This document shows positions 54,230 through 61,492 of a DNA stretch of 64,000 nt, one piece after another. Source of the stretch: Paenibacillus cellulositrophicus. GTDB lineage: Bacteria > Bacillota > Bacilli > Paenibacillales > Paenibacillaceae. The stretch lies in NCBI RefSeq assembly GCF_009363095.1, contig NZ_CP045295.1, positions 1,240,001 through 1,304,000 on the forward strand, in the 5' to 3' direction. Every line of letters begins with the position of its first letter. Within the stretch, counting starts at the first letter, position 1. A program made the position numbers and the translations under genes. Under the pieces are notes generated by a model, which was not told the DNA's origin, ran no database searches, and saw only the letters and a program-made list of their open reading frames with translations.

Positions 54230-54274
54230 TTTACCGGACCGTTCGCGTATGGCGGATGGCTGGATGGCGTTATG

Positions 54275-54772
54275 TTAATGCCCTCGAAGCAGCCGGTTGA
54301 TCGTTTCCCTGCGTACACCGATCAGCTGGCCGATCTCTTCCTGGGTCAGCAGCTCGGTAAAGTGGATACCGTGGGCGTAGCTGTCCAGCCAATCGGTCAG
54401 CAGCGCCAGCCTCTCGGCCGGAGTCCCGACGGTTAGGTGGTCGATCCGCTGCTGCATAAAGCGCACCTTTTCCTGCAGCAAAAGGGCGATTTCAAGCGCC
54501 TTCTCCGGGTGCTCACGGAGCTCGCGGTACCACTCCTCTGCCGGAATTTTCTCGACTTCGCTGCGCATCAGGGCCGTTGCCGTACCGTGGATATCCTTCG
54601 GGGTGATCAACGAATGGTGAGGCACCGTTTCCCCCGGATAAAGCACGTTAAACAGAACGCTGTTTCCGTTTTTATGGAGCCGTGTTACCTTGAACAAACC
54701 GCTCTTGATATGGTATAAAAACTCCCCGCTGTCCCCCTGTCTGAATAATATTTCTCCTTTGTTCAAAAACAT
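54275..54772 (-). CDS. Short Crp/Fnr-family regulator
   Basis: 165 residues against the usual 215-235. The cNMP roll starts late (FLNKGEILFRQGDSGEFLYHIKSG) and the DNA-binding domain stops right after the recognition helix (ELLTQEEIGQLIGVRRETINRLLRGH), so the C-terminal wing is missing. No cysteine cluster is present. ATG start with GGAGGA upstream. It may be a compact but functional regulator or a decaying gene. It converges on hmp. An extended -10 (TGGTATAAT, minus strand near 54972-54980) lies about 200 nt upstream. Confidence 0.82.
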   Translation of the reverse strand: MFLNKGEILFRQGDSGEFLYHIKSGLFKVTRLHKNGNSVLFNVLYPGETVPHHSLITPKDIHGTATALMRSEVEKIPAEEWYRELREHPEKALEIALLLQEKVRFMQQRIDHLTVGTPAERLALLTDWLDSYAHGIHFTELLTQEEIGQLIGVRRETINRLLRGH

Positions 54773-55114
54773 GATTCTTCCTCCAACCTAAAGTTCCGCG
54801 ATTCCCAGTTTCTTTGTTCAATGCTGCATCAGCGAAGCTAACCATCGTGCCATCGCAAAATATAAAATTTTGATCTCTGTGGAGCTGACAACCGTTCCCC
54901 GGCTATCATTACTGCTCCAGGCTTTCCCGGCTGTGGTGAATCTTATGAGTACTTTTGATAAACGCTTCTCATTATTATACCAAATCCACCCGTCCGGACC
55001 GAAACGCTGCGCGCTTCCATAAATTCGTTATTGCCTTCCCGAATACTTTTGCCTTAACATGAGTATAATTAGAACGTATGTTCCTATACTGTTAGTAAGG
55101 AAGTGCCATGCCTC
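54773..55114. other. Divergent promoter region, no gene seen
   Basis: Holds the extended -10 element for the Crp-like gene (minus) and a TATAAT near 55062 (plus) for the next small gene. No structured element is recognised. Confidence 0.4.
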
Positions 55115-55498
55115 ATGAAAGCATCCCTCTCTCCTCCGGCCCCCTCGGAAGAAGACGGCCGTCTGGTCAAAGCCTACCTGCTGCACGTGGTTTTGCTTGA
55201 TGCGCTGGAGCAGGACGTTCGCCTGATCGGCACTGTCCCGCTGAAGATGGCACAGCTGTATATCCGCGCCCTGTCGTCCATCCAGGATCAGATTATGGCC
55301 AGCCTGACGTCGATCCGCCGCGAGATGAAGGCCCGCGGGATTCGGGTCTACGAGGAAACCCGGACCGCCAAGGGCATTGAGGCGTCGTACCTGTGCCGCG
55401 GGTACCAGCGGCGGTTCGCCATGCTCTGGACGTACGTGCAGGCGGAATCGGGCCTCGTGCTCAGCCGTTATCTCGGCATCCGGCTGCCGGATGCCTGA
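55115..55498 (+). CDS. Hypothetical protein, possibly YhjD-like
   Basis: About 127 residues, mostly helical. The pattern LLDALEQDVRLI...PLKMAQLYI...IQDQIMASLTSIRREMKARGIRV (key residues only) and RGYQRRFAML recalls the small Bacillus YhjD family, but I am not sure. ATG at 55115 with AAGGAAG upstream; an upstream in-frame GTG at 55103 is too close to that site. Cytosolic; function unknown. Confidence 0.6.
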   Translation: MKASLSPPAPSEEDGRLVKAYLLHVVLLDALEQDVRLIGTVPLKMAQLYIRALSSIQDQIMASLTSIRREMKARGIRVYEETRTAKGIEASYLCRGYQRRFAMLWTYVQAESGLVLSRYLGIRLPDA

Positions 55499-55590
55499 AG
55501 CAAAGCCCACGGCAAGCGGTGCCTTTTATATCGGTGTGCGATGTGCGTTCAACCTTGTGCGGTGCCGAGGCTGCTCTCCATCCACGAAAA

Positions 55591-55623
55591 AAAAGCGTGC
55601 GAATGGTTTCCCTCTTCGCACGC
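55591..55623 (-). terminator. Terminator of the exopolysaccharide operon
   Basis: Perfect stem GCGTGCGAA (55595-55603) with TTCGCACGC (55615-55623) and an eight-T run on the minus strand (plus A-run from 55587). Confidence 0.92.
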
Positions 55624-55633
55624 CTGATTCCAT

Positions 55634-56548
55634 TTACTGATTGGACTTCGTGGGCTTCTCGTCCGAAGCCGCTGAAGCGATTTTGTCCTGCCAAATTTCA
55701 TAATGGTGTACAGCCAGGCCGGCAAAGGAAGGATGGCTGTCGCCCAGACTGTTCACTTGCTTCATCTCTTCCTCCATCACGGGCACGGCCTTGCCAAAAA
55801 ACGTGATGTGCGAGCCTTCCTCGGTGTCGCCCAGCTCCATGCCGATCCATACCGATTTACCAAGCTGGTCCGCTTCATCAAGCTGTTCGCGAGCCACATC
55901 GTAAATCTTCCGTCCACTGTCCCGGTACGACATGACGGCGACGGCATCAAACTGGCTGATCATCCACCGGCTCAGGTTCCCGCTGCCGTTGGCATCCTTA
56001 ACGTTGCCCAGCCAGAAGGGAACGGCCGCACTCATGTACAGGCCATTCTCCTTGCCCTGGGCTACCCATTTTTCCACATTGCTGCTCCATTCGCGGACTA
56101 CGCCGTCCTGATCCCTCGCCCAGCGTCTTAACTGATAGGGCTCCACATCCAGCTGGATGCCGGCAAACTTCTCGCTTGGGGCTGCCTTTGCATTGTAGTC
56201 AAACACCCACTGCAGAAATTGATCTGCCTCCCTGCGCTGGTCCTCATAGGCCCAATTGGGCTGACCGTCCAGCGCATGCACGGCAATGCCTTCCTCATAG
56301 GCTGCCGCAATAAAGCGGCGGTAGTCCTCATCGCTTACTTTTTTCTGAACCTGAAGGAAAATCGTGCCTACGTTCTGCTCCTTGCAGAATGCTATGATTT
56401 TGCCGGGATTCTCGATCAGTGCGGTATCCCACAGCCAGGTCGCTTTTTGATCTTCCATGGATGACGATTTTAACAGGAGAGGCAGGAGCAGCAAGCCGCA
56501 GATGACTAGGATCACCGGGATTTTCGCTTTTTTGAGCAGCTCTCCCAA
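55634..56548 (-). CDS. Membrane-anchored TIM-barrel-like protein (paralogue of 33446-34330)
   Basis: 304 residues. One N-terminal membrane anchor (about 9-28), then a glycosidase-like barrel: KATWLWDTALI, TIFLQVQKKV, GIQLDVEPYQLRRWARD, AAVPFWLGN, FDAVAVMSYRD and FAGLAVHHYEIW. The VEP and MSYRD strands match the gene at 33.4 kb. TTG start with AGGAGGGG upstream. Last gene of the operon, 16 nt after the nucleotide-sugar dehydrogenase, which suggests it trims or edits the polymer. No enzyme family is assigned with confidence. Confidence 0.8.
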   Translation of the reverse strand: MGELLKKAKIPVILVICGLLLLPLLLKSSSMEDQKATWLWDTALIENPGKIIAFCKEQNVGTIFLQVQKKVSDEDYRRFIAAAYEEGIAVHALDGQPNWAYEDQRREADQFLQWVFDYNAKAAPSEKFAGIQLDVEPYQLRRWARDQDGVVREWSSNVEKWVAQGKENGLYMSAAVPFWLGNVKDANGSGNLSRWMISQFDAVAVMSYRDSGRKIYDVAREQLDEADQLGKSVWIGMELGDTEEGSHITFFGKAVPVMEEEMKQVNSLGDSHPSFAGLAVHHYEIWQDKIASAASDEKPTKSNQ

Positions 56549-56564
56549 ACCATCCCCTCCTTCA

Positions 56565-57926
56565 TTATACGATTAGGGCCACTTCCGGCTCTTCCACATG
56601 CTGCACCGAATGTCCGATTTTATAAATATGAGGCAGCGTGTAGTTTTTGAACGCATTGCGCGTATCGATGATCGGCACACCCATCGCCGCGATTTCGCCG
56701 TAGTCGAGTCCGCTGTGATTGGTGATCAGCACCATGCAGTCGTATTTTTTAAACTGCTCCTGATCGTAGGCTACGCTGTGAACGGTCTCGCCGTGTTTGT
56801 CGCGGAAGCTGACAGCGTACGGATCGTAGTATTCCACGTTCGCACCGTTCTCTTTGAACAGCTCGTAGACTTCAAGCCCCGGAGATTCGCGCAGGTCGCT
56901 GATGTCCGGCTTGTAAGCCATGCCGAGAATAAGGATCGACGATTTCTTGATGGACTTCGCGTATTCGTTCAGAATCGTCGACGTCTTGCCAATAACGTAA
57001 TACGGCATGTTGTCGTTGGTCGACTGTGCCAGCTCGATAAACTTGCTGTAGAAGCGGAAGCCTTTCGCCTTCCACGACAGGTACATCGGATCGAGCGGAA
57101 TGCAGTGTCCGCCGATGCCAGGACCCGGATAGAACGGCATAAAGCCGAACGGCTTGGTCGCTGCTGCGTCGATGACTTCCCAAATGTCGATGCCCATGCG
57201 GTCGCACATCATGGCCATTTCGTTGATGAAGGCAATGTTTACGCTGCGGAACGTGTTTTCCAGCAGCTTGGACATTTCGGCCACTTTCGGCGAAGTGACA
57301 GGCACCACCGTCTGTACATACTGGGAGTAGAGCGCCGTCCCCAGCTCCAGGCAGGCCTCGGTCGTACCGCCGATAACTTTTGGCGTATTGAAGGTGTTAA
57401 AGCGCACATTGGAAGGGTCCACCCGCTCCGGAGAGAAGCAGAGGAAAAAGTCTTCGCCCACTTTGTAGCCGAGCGCTTCGATTTCCGTCTGGATCAGCTC
57501 TTCGGTCGTACCCGGGTAAGTCGTGCTTTCCAGGGTAATCAGCATGCCTTTTTTCATGTGCAGCTTGATTTGATCCACGACGCTCGTAATGTAGGACGTA
57601 TCCGGATCCTGGTTTTCGCTGAGCGGTGTCGGCACGCAAATGCTGAGCGCATCGATGACGGCGATCATGCTGTAGTCCGTCGTCGGCTTGAAGCGTCCGC
57701 TAGCCACGACCGCGGCCAAGTCTTCGGAAGAGATGTCGGTGATATAGGATTCGCCCTGATAGATTTTATCGATTTTCGCAGGATCCACGTCGATGCCAAT
57801 TACGGTAAAGCCCTGCTTGACCATTTCCACGGCCAGCGGAAGTCCTACATATCCCAGTCCTACTACGCCCAATACGGCCTTTTTGGTTTTAATTCCTTCC
57901 AACAACTGCTCATATTCGTGATTCAC
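56565..57926 (-). CDS. Nucleotide-sugar dehydrogenase (UDP-sugar 6-dehydrogenase, WbpA/WecC-like)
   Basis: NAD-dependent four-electron oxidation of a UDP-sugar to its uronic acid. Three domains are visible: Rossmann start GVVGLGYVGLPLA, central helical domain with the catalytic Cys in GPGIGGHCIPLDP (about residue 267), and the C-terminal UDP-binding domain (ILGMAYKPDISDLRESP). UDP-GlcNAc/ManNAc or UDP-Glc are both possible substrates. GTG at 57926 with GGAGG 10 nt upstream is preferred; GTG at 57932 is 4 nt from the site. It would supply a uronic acid sugar for the glycosyltransferase in the same operon. Confidence 0.9.
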   Translation of the reverse strand: MNHEYEQLLEGIKTKKAVLGVVGLGYVGLPLAVEMVKQGFTVIGIDVDPAKIDKIYQGESYITDISSEDLAAVVASGRFKPTTDYSMIAVIDALSICVPTPLSENQDPDTSYITSVVDQIKLHMKKGMLITLESTTYPGTTEELIQTEIEALGYKVGEDFFLCFSPERVDPSNVRFNTFNTPKVIGGTTEACLELGTALYSQYVQTVVPVTSPKVAEMSKLLENTFRSVNIAFINEMAMMCDRMGIDIWEVIDAAATKPFGFMPFYPGPGIGGHCIPLDPMYLSWKAKGFRFYSKFIELAQSTNDNMPYYVIGKTSTILNEYAKSIKKSSILILGMAYKPDISDLRESPGLEVYELFKENGANVEYYDPYAVSFRDKHGETVHSVAYDQEQFKKYDCMVLITNHSGLDYGEIAAMGVPIIDTRNAFKNYTLPHIYKIGHSVQHVEEPEVALIV

Positions 57927-57995
57927 AAGCACTCAACCTCCATTAGATGTAAGTTTTGGTCTGCTGCTAAGTAACGCTCAAGAAAAGCGGATGAT

Positions 57996-58802
57996 TTAGT
58001 GAAAGCACCGGTGTATACGGGCATCCAGCTCTACCGGAGAGAAAGGCTTGGTCACATAGTCGTCTACTCCGTGTTTAAAGCACTGGCTGATGGTTTGCTC
58101 CACGCGCTGTTCGGTCAGCACGACGATTTTCGGCGTGTTGTCGACCGGCAGCTGCTGGATTTGGTGAATGAACGGTAGCCCGTCAATCCCGTAAAGGTTG
58201 AGCTCCGTCAGCACTAGATCCGGCTCCCATTTCTCGATCAGCTCCAAGGCGGACGTGCCGTCATGAGCGGCAAGCGTCTCGTAGCCCTGCATTTTCAGAC
58301 GAATCTGGAGAAACTCGCGGACGGTGGCGTCATTGTCGACGATCAAAATTCTTCCGGCCTCTTCCGCGGCCTCCTCTTTCGTAAATATATGAATATCGGA
58401 CGATGTGCTGAGCTTTGTGGACTCGGCCATCTGTTTGAGAACGCCAGGCGTAGGTTCGACCTGCCCCGGGAATACGGTCAGCGTAATCCGCGGATCGGCA
58501 TCCTTCACCGTCTCCTGCAGCTGCTGCTTCAGAAGCAGCGCCTGGTAATGGGCCGCATCCAGCGTAAGTCCCGGCAGCAGAATCGCCAGCGTCCGGGTTT
58601 GCGCATCCTTCAGCACCTCATAGTCGAGACCGGAACCATGCTGCAAAATCTCCCGAACCCGCTCTTCCAGCTGCGGGGGGTTCGCACTGCTGTACAGAAA
58701 CATGATTCCGCAAGTGTCCGGCGACGTTTCCTTCAAACGTTCTCCCAGATGGTGGTACACATCGGTCGTCTGTTCTCTCTGTAAAGTTACGGTTTGCGGC
58801 AT
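57996..58802 (-). CDS. Receiver-domain protein with Glu at the phosphoacceptor position
   Basis: 268 residues. Residues 1-135 are a domain I cannot assign; its pattern (TLAILLPGLTLDAAHYQALLLK) is vaguely like a degenerate GGDEF. Residues 151-268 are a receiver domain: LIVDNDATV supplies D156 and D158, and K252 (VTKPF) and T230 are present. The phosphoacceptor Asp is replaced by Glu200 (LVLTELNLYG). Glu often mimics the phosphorylated state, so it may be constitutively active or respond to something else. There is no DNA-binding domain and no partner kinase. It lies between the glycosyltransferase and the dehydrogenase, so it likely regulates polymer synthesis by protein contact. Confidence 0.85.
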   Translation of the reverse strand: MPQTVTLQREQTTDVYHHLGERLKETSPDTCGIMFLYSSANPPQLEERVREILQHGSGLDYEVLKDAQTRTLAILLPGLTLDAAHYQALLLKQQLQETVKDADPRITLTVFPGQVEPTPGVLKQMAESTKLSTSSDIHIFTKEEAAEEAGRILIVDNDATVREFLQIRLKMQGYETLAAHDGTSALELIEKWEPDLVLTELNLYGIDGLPFIHQIQQLPVDNTPKIVVLTEQRVEQTISQCFKHGVDDYVTKPFSPVELDARIHRCFH

Positions 58803-58851
58803 AATCCACTCCCACCTCTCTCAAATGTATAAATCTTTGAATCGGGGCCCA

Positions 58852-60252
58852 TCAGGCCGTTTTGCTTTCTTCGCTCCAGCTTTGCCGGGTCATCGTTCCC
58901 CAGGAATTGTTGTTCTGGAGATACTGGATATGTCCTTGGACGCGCCACAGCACGCCGAGCTGATGGTATCCGAAAAACTTCAGCGCGGAGAACAGCAGCA
59001 TTTTCCACAGATCGGACAATTTCTTGTATCGCCGGAAGGCGATTTCCTCCAGGACGATGGCACCGACGCTGAGCAGATAGCCGCTCAGGAAGTTCAGAAG
59101 GAAGAAAGTCAATAGAATGCGCCAGTGAGTCATGTCCAGCAGCGTATATCCTACCAGAGCCAACAGGCCCGTGATTCTAAAATAAGGGTTTAACGTTTCA
59201 AACAGGACGTTGTAAGGCATCGTGATCATACCCATGACCTTGTACTTCGGATTGAACAGCATTCCGCGGTTCTCGATCATGTTCTTCAGATTTCCTCGCC
59301 CCCAGCGCTTGCGCTGGTTGGAGATAATCTTGTACGTATCCGGTGCCTGCGTCCAGCAGACGGCTTCAGGGCAAAAAGCTACCTTGTACGGGATTTTATG
59401 GCTGAGCATGTACCGGTGAAGCTTGATGATGATGTTCATGTCTTCTCCCGGATAACCGCCACGGTACCCGCCGACAGCAATGACATAGTCCTTGCGGAAC
59501 AGGCCGAACGCGCCCGAGACAATGATCAGCCCGTTCATTTGGCTCCAGCCAATCCGTCCGCCCAGGAAGGCTTTCATATACTCGATGGACTGGAACATCG
59601 GCCAGATCTTGCGCGGCAGCGACACTTTCTGCACCGCACCGTTCTCGATCAGACAGCCGTTGGCAATACGCACGTCGCCGCCGATCGCCACCATTTCCTC
59701 CGGATTCTCCATGTACATGCGGGCCATGCGGATCAGGGCATCCTTTTCCAGCAGCGAGTCCGCGTCGATGGAAGAGATCAGCGGATAATGCGACAAGTTA
59801 ATACCTGCATTCAGCGAGTCGGCCTTGCCGCCGTTTTCCTTATCTATTACAAACAGGGAGGGATAATCGGGATTATGATAAACGCCTCGAATCTCCTGCG
59901 TGTCGATCGTCCCCCGGAACTCCGGATTCGGCATTTTCTTCAGCCGGAACTCCTTGATGAGCACATCCACCGTATTGTCGCTGGACCCGTCGTTAATGAC
60001 GATGACCTCGTAGGTCGGATAGTTGAGCGTCAGCAGGCAGTTGACGTTCTCGCTGATGGTCAGTTCCTCATTGAAGGCCGGCACCAGCAGCGATACCGGC
60101 GGCACCAGCTCCGAGCCGGACAGCGTATTGTAATTGGAATATTTGGACCTCCGGTAGATGGTCCCGATGTTCCGGTACGATAGGATCATAATGGTAAAGT
60201 ACAAAATGTTAACGATCATGACGTAATACACGGCGACCATGCCGTAATACAT
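58852..60252 (-). CDS. Membrane-bound family 2 glycosyltransferase (synthase type)
   Basis: 466 residues. One N-terminal helix (about 6-26), a cytosolic GT2 domain (about 50-330) with NDGSSD, SIDADS (DxD), PGEDM (catalytic Asp region) and NQRKRWGRG (QxxRW-type), then three to four C-terminal helices. This is the layout of PgaC/IcaA/HyaA-type processive synthases. I report the ATG at 60252, but a CTG at 60270 with AGGAGGGG 6 nt upstream, overlapping the HEAT gene end, is a strong alternative start and gives MLRDILMYYG. It probably polymerises the sugar supplied by the dehydrogenase. Confidence 0.9.
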   Translation of the reverse strand: MYYGMVAVYYVMIVNILYFTIMILSYRNIGTIYRRSKYSNYNTLSGSELVPPVSLLVPAFNEELTISENVNCLLTLNYPTYEVIVINDGSSDNTVDVLIKEFRLKKMPNPEFRGTIDTQEIRGVYHNPDYPSLFVIDKENGGKADSLNAGINLSHYPLISSIDADSLLEKDALIRMARMYMENPEEMVAIGGDVRIANGCLIENGAVQKVSLPRKIWPMFQSIEYMKAFLGGRIGWSQMNGLIIVSGAFGLFRKDYVIAVGGYRGGYPGEDMNIIIKLHRYMLSHKIPYKVAFCPEAVCWTQAPDTYKIISNQRKRWGRGNLKNMIENRGMLFNPKYKVMGMITMPYNVLFETLNPYFRITGLLALVGYTLLDMTHWRILLTFFLLNFLSGYLLSVGAIVLEEIAFRRYKKLSDLWKMLLFSALKFFGYHQLGVLWRVQGHIQYLQNNNSWGTMTRQSWSEESKTA

Positions 60253-60262
60253 TAGTATGTCT

Positions 60263-61456
60263 CTAAGCAGAGTAATCCCCTCCTACAGCGGCTACCCCGC
60301 CAACCCGTTTGGCCGGCTGCTTCACGCCGAAATAACGGTCGTACAGAAGCCGTTTCTTGTTGTAAGCCACCATTTGTTCGATCGCGCTGTGCTCGCGCTC
60401 CTTTTCCATCACCAGCTCGATCCGGTGCAGTGCAGCCTCGCGCTGGATGCCGGCGCCGGTCAGCGCGGCCTGGCACAGGGCCTCAAAGCCGGCTTCTCCC
60501 AGCTCCGCCAAGCTCTCGGCGCTGTTATAGCGCACCTTCCAGCTGGAGTCGCGGAGCGCATCGGTCAGCAGCGGAATGCTGCCTGCGGCGTGCAGCTGGC
60601 CAAGCGCTCTGGCCGCCTCGGCCCGTACTTCCCAGCTTCGGTCGCTCATCAGCTGGGCGATCGTATCGTCCTTGAGCGCTGGATTTGTCGTGAGATACAG
60701 CTTGACCGCTTCGGCGCGAACGTCCTTCTCTTCCGCACCGACCAAACGTCCCAGAACCGGCATGACTTCCGGTACAGCCTGTCCCCACATGGCCACCAGT
60801 CCCACCTTGACCAGCGCGGAATCGGAGTCGTTCAGCAGCTTGAGCAAAATCGCACTCGAATCCAGCCCCGTCTCCAGCATAATATCCGCCGCCAGGTTAT
60901 GGATCGGCTTGCCGTGAGACAAGAGGGCGCGCAGCATCTGGAGCAGATCCTCGCTGTTATCCGCCGCTTTCGCAATGGAGCGGGCCATAACGATCGACAG
61001 CGAGCTGTATTTGCGTTTTTGCAGGATGTTCTGCAGCAGCGGCACCGCCTCCGGCGCGCGCATGCCTCCCAAACGGTAGGCCGCCTCCAGCCTCCGGCCG
61101 TACCGGATGCTGCGGAGTGCTTTCAGGTCCTCCTCCACAAAGCCGGCCTCCCGGCACAGCTCGATCAGCTTGAGACGGTAATCGCCTTTAAACTGCTCGA
61201 TCCACTCGATAAATTTATCCTGAATCACTCTCTTCTCAAGCTTCTTCAGCTTGCCGGGCGGAAGCCTCAATTCGACATTGTCCTGCAGATTGGCTTGAAC
61301 GTACACAAAGTAGTCATGATGCTTCTTCGCATACGCTTCACGGTTCCGAAGTTCCCGGTTATGCGATATTTTCATCTGGAGCAACAGCAGAATCCCTAGG
61401 GCAATTAAGCCGAGGCACACATAGATGAAAATATAGGCAACGGTTAAATGAAACAT
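60263..61456 (-). CDS. Membrane-anchored HEAT-repeat protein
   Basis: 397 residues. One N-terminal helix (about 5-27), then a charged linker, then HEAT/PBS-lyase-like repeats from about 120 to 360: RLEAAYRLGGMRAPEAVPLL, ADIMLETGLDSS, VRAEAVKLYL, WEVRAEAARALGQLHAAGSI, WKVRYNSAESLAELGEAGF. Such repeats bind proteins, so it is a likely scaffold for the synthase at the membrane. ATG start with AAGGAGG upstream. Its end overlaps the possible CTG start of the glycosyltransferase. Confidence 0.88.
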   Translation of the reverse strand: MFHLTVAYIFIYVCLGLIALGILLLLQMKISHNRELRNREAYAKKHHDYFVYVQANLQDNVELRLPPGKLKKLEKRVIQDKFIEWIEQFKGDYRLKLIELCREAGFVEEDLKALRSIRYGRRLEAAYRLGGMRAPEAVPLLQNILQKRKYSSLSIVMARSIAKAADNSEDLLQMLRALLSHGKPIHNLAADIMLETGLDSSAILLKLLNDSDSALVKVGLVAMWGQAVPEVMPVLGRLVGAEEKDVRAEAVKLYLTTNPALKDDTIAQLMSDRSWEVRAEAARALGQLHAAGSIPLLTDALRDSSWKVRYNSAESLAELGEAGFEALCQAALTGAGIQREAALHRIELVMEKEREHSAIEQMVAYNKKRLLYDRYFGVKQPAKRVGGVAAVGGDYSA

Positions 61457-61492
61457 GTTAGCAGGTTCCTCCTTTTTAGAAAGTCAATTCTC

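Noticed and set aside
56598..57974. Long open frame opposite the nucleotide-sugar dehydrogenase
   Set aside because: The dehydrogenase motifs are unambiguous; the antisense product is Arg/His-rich and lacks a start signal.
60257..61399. Long open frame opposite the HEAT-repeat gene
   Set aside because: Shadow of the repeat codons; no ribosome site.
60263..61456. HEAT-repeat protein as an AlkD-type DNA glycosylase or defence gene
   Set aside because: It has a membrane anchor and sits between glycosidase and synthase genes; no DNA-repair residues seen.
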